Notes under the pieces: generated by a model
The model's input: only the letters and a program-made list of their open reading frames with translations
Told to the model about the DNA's origin: nothing
Database searches by the model: none
Translations under genes and position numbers: made by a program
From: Corallium rubrum
Lineage: Eukaryota > Cnidaria > Anthozoa > Scleralcyonacea > Coralliidae
Assembly (NCBI GenBank): GCA_964035015.1
Contig: OZ036014.1
Coordinates: forward strand, 3,332,201 to 3,396,200
DNA: 64,000 nucleotides
Direction of reading: 5' to 3'
In this document: positions 45,160-55,461 of the stretch, piece by piece
Position numbering within the stretch: position 1 is the stretch's first letter
How the letters are laid out: each line of letters starts with the position of its first letter

Positions 45160-45349
45160 ATCCATGGAGTTGTTGTTGGTTTTAATGGATAATTCCTTAA
45201 CAACTTTATATTTTGCCATTTATTTTCCTGGCAACCAAGATCAGCATAAACCTCATCATAAACCTCATCATACTACTGAGGCAGTAGTAACTTTCTTATT
45301 AGACAACAAAGGAGGTTTTTTATTGGGATTCTAATGCGACGTAAGTAAT

Positions 45350-45591
45350 TGACCGTACAGAAAAAGATGGCGACTTGTACATTTCACCACAATCCTTTGC
45401 GTGCAGTAAATATTGTTTCTTGCAGAATTATTGGAAGATATGGCTTTAAAACGATCAACTTTAATAGGAATAAAGTTCTTGCATGCTTAATCCATCTTAG
45501 CATGATAAACAATGTGTAGTTATTTGAGCTTATTTGAGGTCACAAAGCATTGTGGTTAAATGTACCGCCGCCATCTTTTTCGGTACGGTCA
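45350..45591. repeat. MITE with ~50-bp inverted ends
   Basis: TGACCGTACAGAAAAAGATG and (inverted) TGACCGTACCGAAAAAGATG, followed on both arms by GGCG...GTACATTT.ACCACAAT.CTTTG. Flanked by AAT and ATT. Confidence 0.7.
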
Positions 45592-46500
45592 ATTGGGGGT
45601 CCTATATTTGGAAACAGTGCTGTATCATAGACTGTACATAGTTATAGCACGGATTTTTTGGGATATTCGTGATATACATCGTGCGGTAGAACAAAGAAAA
45701 CCGAGCTTATTCCCTAATAAGACACCGCGGATGTTCTTTTTTCAAAAGAACTTATCAAGGAAAATTAGTCTATTTTATTACGTATTTCCACGGGCGCGGC
45801 GTAACAGGTAGTAAATATAGTAAATGATTTGGACGTAGGACTATATATATAGATATAGTTCATGCTTGTGAACTGAGTTGCTCGTCTAGGTTGGTGTAGT
45901 CTTGAGAATAATTGTTATCAACTAGAAGTTACTATCGCAAGGAAGTGCTGCCTGGTTAATAGTTGGTAGGTAGCAGGGGCGTAGGAAGCAGGGGGCCGGG
46001 GGGGGGGCGGCCCCCCCAATATTTTATAAAGGGGGGCCGGAATAGCTTTCGGCCCCCACAAAAATAATTGAATTTAAAAAAATTGCATTATAAGTGCGAC
46101 TTCGATTGCGCCGTGATCGGCCATAGGTAGCCCAAACACAGTTTGTGAGTAATAAATACTCCTTTATTTACATTTCCAATGTTATATTTCGTGCTTTTAG
46201 ACTGTAAAAATGCATACTATAAACATGTGATTGTCCACAACATAAATATTATGTATATCACTCATTTGTAGACTATAGAGCTGTATTTCAAAGGCTGTAC
46301 TTCAAAATCTTCGTCTAGTATTTATATATTTACTTGACGTACCCCTGTGGTGTTCAGCTCTTTAAACCGTCGCCTAAGTATTGACTATTGTTATATCAGT
46401 ATGTTTTTACTCTAAATATACACAAAAGTCTAGTATACTGTTCAGATAAACTCCCTAGGTAATGTAGCATCTAACAGGCACAATAAACAAATTTACTTAC

Positions 46501-46692
46501 GACATGAGCGGTCTGAAATCGCGCTTGAATACCAACGGTCGCTGCGGCCAACGCGGCGGAGGAGCAGAAGAGGGGAAGAGAAAGAAAAGGTTGGCAAGCG
46601 TCATGCCAGTCTCGCGTAACCTGATCGCAAATAATGCCGTCTAACTCCGCTCCACGGATATTTTCACCGACAAGATTATGGCCATTTATCAA
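46501..46692 (-). CDS. Candidate exon with outward splice donor, left side of hAT core
   Basis: From the Met at 46692 the minus strand is open for 64 codons to a GTAAGTAA donor (exon end 46501). The protein (GENIRGAELDGIICDQVTRD near the start, an Ala-rich stretch after) is not recognised. Confidence 0.3.
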
Positions 46693-47036
46693 ATGATCAC
46701 TTTGCTTCTAAGCCAAGCAGTTCTTTTGGAAAAAAAATATTTCGTTAACCAGAAATTTCGCTTCAGATAACAGCGACATGCCTCCAATTTGCGATGTGAC
46801 TAGGCGTGGGGCGAACAAGGTTCACAACGGAAGATTTTCAAATTCAAATCTCGCGCGTTATTGGTTTATCGTAATTAGATTAAAACGCGCTTTGAGCATT
46901 TCCAGGGGGTGGACTATCGGGTAACAAAACTGGTTCGTAACTTCGTATTCAATTTCAATCGTAATAACTGTGGCAGTTTTGGAGTTCGATGGCGCGTTCA
47001 CGTTCTCGTGGCGCGCTTTGACGGCACAGCGAAAGT

Positions 47037-47086
47037 ATGGAGGATGATCGGATCGAAGCGCACTCCTCTAGCCAGGAACCTTTACG
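47037..47086 (+). CDS. Candidate first exon with outward splice donor, right side of hAT core
   Basis: ATGGAGGATGATCGGATCG opens 16 codons plus two bases to a GTAAGTTTT donor at 47087. GC-rich sequence lies upstream. The short peptide (MEDDRIEAHSS...) is not recognised. Confidence 0.3.
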
Positions 47087-48277
47087 GTAAGTTTTAAACT
47101 TTTCATTTACTATTTACTGTCGGTTTTATATAACAAACATTCAACAATATATTGGTCGATAACCAATACCATGTGTTCAATGCCGTTTAGACATGAATAT
47201 GTATGAAGCTTTTCTATACAAAATGATTACCTTTAATCTTTATCCAGTGCACGCACTGGTTTCATCGCGTAAACTGTAAAGAAGTAATAAACTTGTTAGT
47301 GTTTATGCTGCTGTTTGTGTATTGTGTATTGGAATGCTGTTTGTGTATTGGCGTGGTCTTCAATAGTGTCAAATTGCCCAAACATTTACCTAATAGATTT
47401 ACTGGTTCTTATATGCTACATTACCTAGGGAGTTTATCTGAACAGTATACTAGACTTTTGTGTATATTTAGAGTAAAAACATACTGATATAACAATAGTC
47501 AATACTTAGGCGACGGTTTAAAGAGCTGAACACCACAGGGGTACGTCAAGTAAATATATAAATACTAGACGAAGATTTTGAAGTACAGCCTTTGAAATAC
47601 AGCTCTATAGTCTACAAATGAGTGATATACATAATATTTATGTTGTGGACAATCACATGTTTATAGTATGCATTTTTACAGTCTAAAAGCACGAAATATA
47701 ACATTGGAAATGTAAATAAAGGAGTATTTATTACTCACAAACTGTGTTTGGGCTACCTATGGATCGGCCAATTAATAATAATAATTCATCCTGACTCACG
47801 GATAGCATAGACTCCCAAATTATAATGAAAGAATTAATGAAAGGACCTAACGAAAGAGGTAGAGGAGACTCTGAAAATGCCATTTCCGACGATCTAGAGA
47901 CTCCAAATTTTCAAAATTTTGCCGCTCGGCGCCAACCATGCTGGCGCCTCGTGGGAGTCGGCCCCCCTAACTTTATCAAGCTTCCTACGCCCCTGGTAGG
48001 TAGTACAAATTGTCTCCTTGCACTAAGACTCGGTCGATAGTAGATCAGTTTATCCCGACTCAGATTGTATGCGCAGTCGAAACTCCGATTTCGTGTATAG
48101 GGAAAGGTTAATTAATACTGATTAACATTACATACATGGGCAAATATAATAAGCTTGGCAACATTAATTGTTTATATTTCACACGCCCACAAAGCTTCCT
48201 GGTTTAAAAGCCATAGAAAATATTGGTTGTATATTATAACAATATAGTTGATGTTCGCGGCCATAAACTGAGACCCC

Positions 48278-48408
48278 ATCCACACGTATACGGTTTCCTA
48301 GCGTTTTCATATTGTTTCAGGTAATGAGACCATTGTTTTCTGCTCCCCTGAGGACCGAGAACAATATAAAAACGCTATGAAAACGAAAACGCATACGTGT
48401 GGACATGG
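48278..48408. repeat. Short fold-back MITE
   Basis: CCACACGTATACGGTTTCCT and GCGTTTTCAT on the left; ATGAAAAC, GCATACGTGTGG on the right. Inverted ends with an AATAT-rich middle. Confidence 0.65.
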
Positions 48409-48887
48409 CCTGATATGTTTTAAATAGGCTCATTTTAGCCGGAGCCGAAGGCGAGGGTTAAAATTCGCTCTGAGAATAGCCAAAAACATATTTATGTCCA
48501 AGAACATCAACTGTATTACTATATTATAATAATTTTAGTGGACATTTAGAAGAAAATCGAAGACAGTATACGAGTATCTTGAACAGTGCCACCTTGGCAC
48601 CTTCGCATCGGCGAGTATTTCATTGCAACAAATATTTACATAACTTACACTGCCTCCTCCGCAGGCTCGTCTTATAATTTTTAGGAAAATATTTGTTTAA
48701 GTTAAATTTCTCATGTTGAGCGAAGCCGGCCCCCTCTCAAATTTACTCAATGTCTCATTCTTGAAAAGCGACTGGGGACAAGGCAACATCAAAACAATCT
48801 TTGCTTCAAAGTATTGACAAGAAAAGTATACACTAAACAACAAACCAATAGTGAAAATAAAAATAATAAAAATAAAAATAGTGAAAA

Positions 48888-49031
48888 CCAATAGTGATTT
48901 AGAACTGTTAAAACTGATAGGCTCAAATCAGCGAGCTAAAATATATATAAAAATAATAAAAATAGTGAAAACCAATAGTGATTTAGAACTGTTAAAACTG
49001 ATAGGCTCAAATCAGCGAGCTAAAATATATT
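48888..49031. repeat. Tandem duplication of ~78 bp
   Basis: AACCAATAGTGATTTAGAAC ... GCTCAAATCAGCGAGCTAAA occurs twice (48886-48947, 48968-49027), separated by AATAATAAAAATAGTG-like sequence. Confidence 0.85.
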
Positions 49032-49212
49032 TTAACCTGCTGTATTCTTCATTTTAGCCCACAAAATACACCACAATACCCGATAATATTATTATATTAA
49101 CCATTAAAGATTCTGGATATTGTTTAACCTTTTGCTAAAGTAATTTATTTATTGTTACTACGTTTTGTGTAATTTTTGTGTATATTTTATAAACCGACTA
49201 GCAAATAAAGTT

Positions 49213-49695
49213 AAAGTGTATATGAAACGAAAATTAAGTTTGTCTTATTTGAAAGAACTCTTAAAATAATGGGGAATATCATTTTACAGCTTTTTCATAT
49301 TTTACTTAGTTCTTGAGATATTTAGACTTATGTGATATTCAAATGAGATAACTTATTGTTCGTTTTCTCACTATTTAACATATTCGAAAATCGCGAATAT
49401 TTTTAAGATTATTGAACAAAATCACTTGAAACTCTGCATAATGATACAGTTCATGCAACTAAACATGAAAGACAAGTTACAAGTGATTTTGATCAATAAT
49501 CTTAAAAATATTCACGATTTTCGAATATGTTAATTAGAAAAAAACGAACCATAAGTAATCTCATTTGAATATCACATAAGTCTAAATATCTCAAGAACTA
49601 AGTAAAATATGAAAAAGCTGTAAATTGATATTCCCCATTATTTTAAGAATTCTTTCAAATAAGACAAACTTAATTTTCGTTTCATATACACTCTA
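49213..49695. mobile_element. Large fold-back MITE, second family member
   Basis: TATATGAAACGAAAATTAAG at the left and its complement at the right; arms of about 225 bp almost perfectly paired (GGGGAATATCA, CTTAGTTCTTGAGATATTTA). Confidence 0.85.
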
Positions 49696-49765
49696 AAGCA
49701 ACTTTGTGTATTGAGGGTGACATATGACGGTATTTAGATACTGATAACTCAATGTTTTTTACTAA

Positions 49766-49807
49766 TTTCTCCTGACGAAGGGCCTTCGCTCGAAACGTCG
49801 AGAAGAT
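49766..49807 (+). ncRNA. Hammerhead-ribozyme-like motif, Penelope type
   Basis: CTGACGA (49772-49778) matches the CUGANGA core; GGGC-CTTC-GCTC can form helix II; GAAAC-GTC follows (49792-49799). TTTCTC before the core can pair with GAGAAG after GTC (helix I). An extra A precedes helix II and helix III would be only two pairs, as in the very short helix III of Penelope-like hammerheads. Activity untested. Confidence 0.4.
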
Positions 49808-49918
49808 TTTTCTCTGTTTTTCAGGCCAACGTGACTTAACCCTGGTGATATTTGGATAACTCAATGGCTCTCATTCCTTGATGGAACTAGTTAGTAGAAT
49901 TAACTGAGGAAACTATGG

Positions 49919-50065
49919 TGTTGATTTTGTGGAGGGAGGAAAACCGCAGAACCTGGTGAAAAACTCTCGAAGCACAGGAGAGAACCAACAACTCTACTCA
50001 CATGAAGCTAAGGTGGTCACTCATCCAAGTACTAACCCCGTTTAACCTGGCTTAACTTCAGCGGA
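49919..50065 (-). repeat. 5S rRNA-derived SINE, truncated copy
   Basis: Reverse complement carries GTTAAGCCAGGTTAAACGGG then TTAGTACTTGGATGAGTGAC (5S-like), then TTGGTTCTCTCCTGTGCTTC and the GGGTTTTTCACC region. Head missing. Confidence 0.75.
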
Positions 50066-50066
50066 G

Positions 50067-51413
50067 GGTATTGGCAATAAAAATTAAGTTTATCTCATTT
50101 GAAAGAACTCGTCAAATGGTACAAGAAGACCTTTTACAATTTTTCCGTATCTGTTTTGGTTTTGGGAATATTTTGACTAAAGACAGCGTGCTGTCCGCCA
50201 TCTTGGAATTATTTTCGATATGCAAAATTATGCATGTGACGAACATAACCAGGGTAAAGTGAAATTTTTATCTTGCCAACCTTGTGACATTATGAGCTAG
50301 AAACTCGATTTTTTGTTGCGCTATTTCCATTTTAAATTGACCCACAACATTTTAAAAGCCTTCCGTGGAAATCTGGGCCGAGGGGCGTATCACTCGAAAA
50401 AATCTCGTACACCTTCCTAAAAATCTCTAAAAAATCTTTAAAAAATCCCCAAAATCTTAAAAAATCTTAAAAATCTTTAAAAATCTTTAAAAATCTTAAA
50501 AATCATGGAAATCTCTAAAAAATCTCGAAAATCTTTGCAAAAATCCCACAAATCCCAGAAAATCTTGCGAAAATCCCAAAAATCTTGCAAAATTATTTGA
50601 AAATCTTGAAAATCTTAGAGTAGATTTGGGAAACATGATATAATATTTCAGAAAATCCCTAAGAATCTTGAGAAAATCCCTAAAAATCATCAGAAAATCC
50701 CTAAAAATCTTGAGAAAATCTTGAAAAATCCTTAAAATCTATGAAAATCCCTAAAAATCTTAGAAAATCCCAAAAAATCTTAAAAATCTCTAAAAATCTT
50801 AAAAATCATGGAAATCTCTAAAAAATCTCGAAAATCTTTGCAAAAATCCCACAAATCCCAGAAAATCGTGCAAAAATCCCCAAAATCTTGCAAAATTATT
50901 TGAAAATCTTGAAAATCTTAGAGTAGATTTGGGAAACATGATATAATATTTCAGAAAATCCCTAAGAATCTTGAGAAAATCCCTAAAAATCATGAGAAAA
51001 TCCCTAAAAATCTTGAGAAAATCTTGAAAAATCCTTAAAATCTATGAAAATCCCTAAAAATCTTAGAAAATCCAAAAAAATCTTAAAAATCTCTAAAAAT
51101 CCCTAAAAAATCCCAAAATCTTTAAAAAGATCTTGAGATTTTTGAAATCCCAAAAATCTCGTACACTATTTTTCGAGTGATACGCCCCTCGATCTGGGCA
51201 CCCACGAAGTAGTTTCAGGTTTACCCTGCTTGTGACGTCACCAATTTCCTAGTTAAGTAGACCCAATATTACAACAAGATGGCGGACAGCACGCTGTCTT
51301 TGGTCGAAATATTTCCAAAACCAAAACAAATACGGAAAAATTGTAAAAGGTCTTCTTATACCATTTGACGAGTTCTTTCAAATGAGACAAACTTATTTTT
51401 TATTGCCAATACC
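50067..51413. mobile_element. Large fold-back MITE interrupted by another element
   Basis: GGCAATAAAAATTAAGTTTA ... AAAGAACTCGTCAAATGGTA at the left and complementary sequence at the right; arms continue through GACAGCGTGCTGTCCGCCAT. Interrupted by the element at 50383-51189. Confidence 0.8.
50383..51189. mobile_element. 8-bp-flanked element full of AAAATCTT repeats
   Basis: Ends CGAGGGGCGTATCACTCGAA on both strands, flanked by ATCTGGGC on both sides, an 8-bp duplication of hAT type. The whole interior is a short-unit array of AAAATCCCTAAAAATCTTG-like sequence, including a ~300-bp higher-order duplication (about 50500-50790 and 50803-51090). No coding capacity. Confidence 0.8.
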
Positions 51414-51597
51414 CTTTAACGGTTAACAGCTTGTGCCACCCAAGCAAAGTAAACTAAATGTTTTCGGCAGTATAGTCAAACCTTACTATATAGTTCAAAT
51501 AAAACGTACTCTCGTACGTAATTAAGTAGGTACTTAGAGTGAAAAAAGGTACATTTGGAGTTAGCCATCTCATCTGTTTACCAAAGAAGTTCTCCTT

Positions 51598-52075
51598 GTT
51601 ACTTTGAACAGTTTGGTATTCAGCAAACTATTTTACTGCTCGACTGTTTGGTCGAGTACGTCCAAACAAAATATCCAAAAGCTCCAGCTTTTACAGAACT
51701 TCGCTGCAAGGATATTAACAGGTAAAAGGAAATACGATCATATCTCTGAATCCATCAAAGATTTAGGATGGTTACCTATAAATGAAATGCTGCAGCTCAG
51801 AGATGTCATGCACTATGGTTTATAAATGCCTAAACGGCCTTGCCCCAAATTACCTTCAGTCGAAGCTAGTAAAACGTTCTACCATTCACCATTATAATAC
51901 GAGACGAAAGAATGATATTGGTATTCCAACTAAAAGAACTACGACGGCATAGAGGTCCTTCTTTGATCACGCCATATCATTATGGAATAATGTACGAGAA
52001 GAGACAAAAAACTGCTCTAACGTTGTTAGTTTTAAACGTTCTGTCAGAAAAGAATTGTGGTCTCGTTTATATACT
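51598..52075 (+). pseudogene. 3' fragment of a non-LTR retrotransposon reverse transcriptase
   Basis: Reads SLVFSKLFYCSTVWSSTSKQ, IQKLQLLQNFAARILTGKRK, LGWLPINEMLQLRDVM, and after a frameshift near 51825 KCLNGLAPNYLQSKLVKRST, then after a stop FFDHAISLWNNV. This is the thumb/C-terminal part of CR1/L2/jockey-like reverse transcriptases. 5'-truncated, as is usual. Confidence 0.8.
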
Positions 52076-52255
52076 GTATGATATCATGTAATGAAACGTT
52101 TAGACTAACGTAACTTTTTGATATAACTCTATTTAATATATATTTTAGATTTATATGCTTAGATTTTATTGATGTATTACTACTCTATCTTGTAAATTAG
52201 TATTGAAAATCCCTTTTGGGATATACTAATAAATCTTTTTATTATATGTCTTGCG

Positions 52256-52330
52256 AGTCCGAACTGGCGTATTGAACGCTGATTGGCTAACGTGCGAGTC
52301 CGTACTTTACCGTACGGACTCGGCGTACGG
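52256..52330. other. GTCCGTAC-rich inverted motif
   Basis: GCGAGTCCGTACTTTACCGT, then ACGGACTCGGCGTACGGACC: strong inverted sequence just before a Crypton-like fragment, perhaps an element end. A related GCTCGGTCCGTACGGG occurs at 58012 beyond the Harbinger element. Confidence 0.35.
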
Positions 52331-52396
52331 ACCCGCACAAAAACAACAAACTACACCGAAACAATTTGTGAGCAAAATTAGACGAAATAGCGAAAA

Positions 52397-52750
52397 ATGG
52401 ACGGCCAATTCTATTATCCGGAGGAACTAACCGACGAAGATGATATATTAAATGCTACGGAGACAGAGTACATTAGAGAAAAAAAGCAAGACATTTTAAA
52501 ACGCCGGGCAAACCTCGCAACAACGTCAGCAATGTCGTTAGCACTTGAGCGACAACAAGAAAACGAAGACGACGTTTTCACAAAATTTATTTGTGAACAA
52601 CAGTCTAAAAACACAGTGAATAAAACTAAAGGCGATGTTAACAACTTTAGACGATTCTGTTCAAGTCAAAACGAAACAAAAGAGTTACAAGACATACCTG
52701 TTAAGGAGTTGAATACACTTTTGAGACCGCTCAGCCTCCGCTTGCACTGA
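52397..52750 (+). pseudogene. N-terminal fragment of a Crypton-type recombinase-like protein
   Basis: 117 codons. After an acidic start, the end reads NKTKGDVNNFRRFCSSQNET then KELQDIPVKELNTLL, like the SAM-like N-terminal domain of Crypton/DUF3504-type proteins common in aquatic invertebrates. The similarity ends abruptly at codon ~108, about 110 bases before the Harbinger element, so the rest is lost. Could also be a host gene's first exon. Confidence 0.45.
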
Positions 52751-53240
52751 CGTACAGGAAGACGTACTGTAGACGATAATGTTTTCTCTAAATTATTTCT
52801 CGTTGTTGTGGAGACATATAATACGGACATTAAGATTGACGTTTTCCCTCGTTTCCCGCGAACCGCAAACCTCAAAAAGTCACGTGACTTTGATTTTGCC
52901 GTCACGTTTGGCGTTCCAGGTTCACGTTTCAACTGCTGGAACACAGTCTAGAGGTAAGTGAAATACGGCAGAGTTTTTTACTGTTTTTTACATTATAAAC
53001 CCACGTTTAAAGCTCACATATACTTTCTATTATGTCTTAGTTCTTTAAATAATAGTTTTCTTACTCAGTAATAAGATTATGTAAACGCTTTTTTGATTCA
53101 AGTTGAAGACGATAGAATGAACAAAAACAAAAATGGTGCCGCCATTTGTTTTTCCTAAATCCTAATAGTAATCACAAGTACATTGATCTTATAGTTATTT
53201 TGTGGCAGCCTTATATATCATGCCAATCCCTATTTTCTAG

Positions 53241-55228
53241 ATGGCTCCTTTTCGATGGCCAAATACACTACATGATATCATGTTGGCAAAAGAAGTGGCT
53301 GCACGAAATCCCAAAACCCCACAAGAATGGGTTGAAATTGCAAATACTTTGAGCAACGAATTCAGCACTGATGAAAAGGAGATTGAGTTAAAAGGTCGGG
53401 GATGTCGAGAACGACTTGACAGACTGTTGGAAAAATATCAACAAGATGACAAAAAGTCCTTGAAAAGGTAAGCTTAACTTAATAAAGCGTAAAAAAATTC
53501 ATGTAGAACTCTTTTTTAAAAAAGTATAGCTTAAGTTACTTATTAAGTTTGATTATTAAGGAAAATCTTCATACCAATCAGTGGGACGTGTTCTGATTCT
53601 GTTTTATTGGGAAACTGGAGAGTTCAGCATAGAGATTTTAACTTTATTGTAAACGAAAACGAATTATGTATACCAGTTAGTGTCTTATATGCACAGGTCT
53701 GGAAGTGAAGAGGAATATTCCGAATTAAATCAGCTATTGGAAGATATAGCGACGTACAGGAGAGACATGCATGAGCTTAAGACAAAACAGACAGAAGAAA
53801 AAGAGCAAAAGAAGAGAAAGGAAATGGAAGATAAAAAAAAAGGACTAGAGATGAGACAGGCAGCAATAGAAGGAATGTCCAGTAAGTTACTAATGGACTA
53901 TTCCGATTTTTATCCACACACCCCCTGTTGAGGAACCTTGGAAATTCCAAAGGGGAGGGGTGTTTTTGAGGAATCTACTTGGAATTTGTAGGGGAGGGGG
54001 TTGAATCTACTTGGAATTTCCGGTGGAGGGCTAAATTTATATCAGAAAATAACAGAAATTCCGAAGGGGGTGGTAAAAAAAAGAGGTTCCTCAACAGGGA
54101 GAGTGGATAAAAATTGGAATAGCCCAACATAAACTCCTGAGCAAAAAGAGCTGTAACAGTTGTTCAGATCACAAAACTTTTGATGTTTTTAATTTGACAA
54201 ATAATTTAACTGAGTGGTATATCTTACCAAAGAGCTAGCTTTAGCCCTATAAAAAACACTAGCCCTCCTCCTTCAAACCACACACCCTAACTCCCCCTGA
54301 AAATTTCAATAAATTCTCAGCCCCCCTATCAAAAATATTGGAGGGAGTTTAACTCCCTCTTTACATTAGAGAACTATAGCCGTCTCTATTCTGCTGCCCT
54401 TACAGCTGCGTGTCTATTTTACCATTCACTTACTTAGAATAAGTATTTAAACTCTTCTAGAGCGTAATCACGAGAGTAGCAGCGAGGAAGATAAGGATTC
54501 GTCAGAAAATGACGATGATGACCGGCGCAGTGCTAGTACTAGTAGCAGTGGTGGCAAAAAAGGTGATGTTGTTTATACTACAGAAAAGTGAATGATACCA
54601 TATAGATACCATATATTAAAAAATAAACCCACACCTGTAAGCCTCCACCCAAGTAAAAATATGTTGGGTTTTTTTTTGTCTAGAAAATTGGTTAGTTTTT
54701 TAGATTTAATTTTCTTTACTAAGAAAATAAAAATACCCTCCCTATTAACTGCCTCTCGGCTCTCTCTAAAGACAACACCCCCCCCCCCTCACTACTTTTT
54801 CCTGAAGTTACTAAGCCCCTTGGTATATGATGTACAGTTAATCATTGTTCAAAAATATATTTTATAATAATTTGTATTTTAAAATCTTAAAAAATGAAAA
54901 TTAATGATAATAGTAAGATTAAAGAAATACATGTATTTGTATACTCTGATTCAATGTTAATAATTTAATGCAAATTTTTTTCATAACAGTTTCTAAAGAA
55001 AAGGTGGTAGTAAGAAAAAGAGGGACACGGTTTTCTGCTATTCAAATGCTTGAAAATAAATATGAAAGAAAAGCAGATCTAAAAGAAAAGGAGCTCCAGC
55101 TAAGAAAAGAGGAGCTCGAATACCAAAAACAAAAGTATGAAGATGAGGCTTCTGAAAGAAAGGAGAAGGTGAAGCTAGAAATTGAAGAGAGAAAAATGTT
55201 TTTAAATCTCTTAAAGGATAGGCTGTAG
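53241..55228 (+). CDS. Harbinger SANT/Myb-like DNA-binding protein
   Basis: Four exons with consistent phases: 53241-53467, 53697-53881, 54461-54562, 54990-55228; 250 residues. Residues ~1-75 form a Myb/SANT-like domain (W at position 6; LAKEVAARNPKTPQEWVEIA; LKGRGCRERLDRLLEKYQ). A charged coiled coil follows, then an acidic Ser/Asp stretch (SSEEDKDSSENDDDD), then KEKVVVRKRGTRFSAIQML and a second coiled coil to the end. In PIF/Harbinger elements this partner helps the transposase enter the nucleus and bind the element ends. The start follows TATTTTCTAG, an acceptor-like run, so a 5' non-coding exon is likely. Confidence 0.8.
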
Positions 55229-55461
55229 TTTTCAACTAACAATGACAAAACATTGGTACACTAGCCATTTTCATTGTTATTGTTGTTATTTTTAAGTTAA
55301 CCGTTGTAGTTTTTCATTACCATTATCCAGATGGACTTATTCTGGCATCATTGCTCAAATAAAATTTAATAATATCTTGAAAATCAAACATTGTTACAAG
55401 ATAATTTATTTACAGTACATGCATGTACAGTACATCATATTGTTTCAGGTTTGAAATACTG

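Larger units (their letters stand above)
45974..47995. mobile_element. hAT-type element with 350-bp inverted arms and GC-rich core
   Basis: Ends CAGGGGCGTAGGAAGC on both strands; flanked by GTAGGTAG on both sides (45966-45973, 47996-48003), an exact 8-bp duplication. Inside, 46121-46470 and 47413-47762 are inverted copies, each 350 bp, with no difference noticed by eye. The 942-bp middle is GC-rich, with candidate first exons facing outward on both strands (see separate entries). No transposase was recognised, so the element is probably non-autonomous. Confidence 0.85.
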
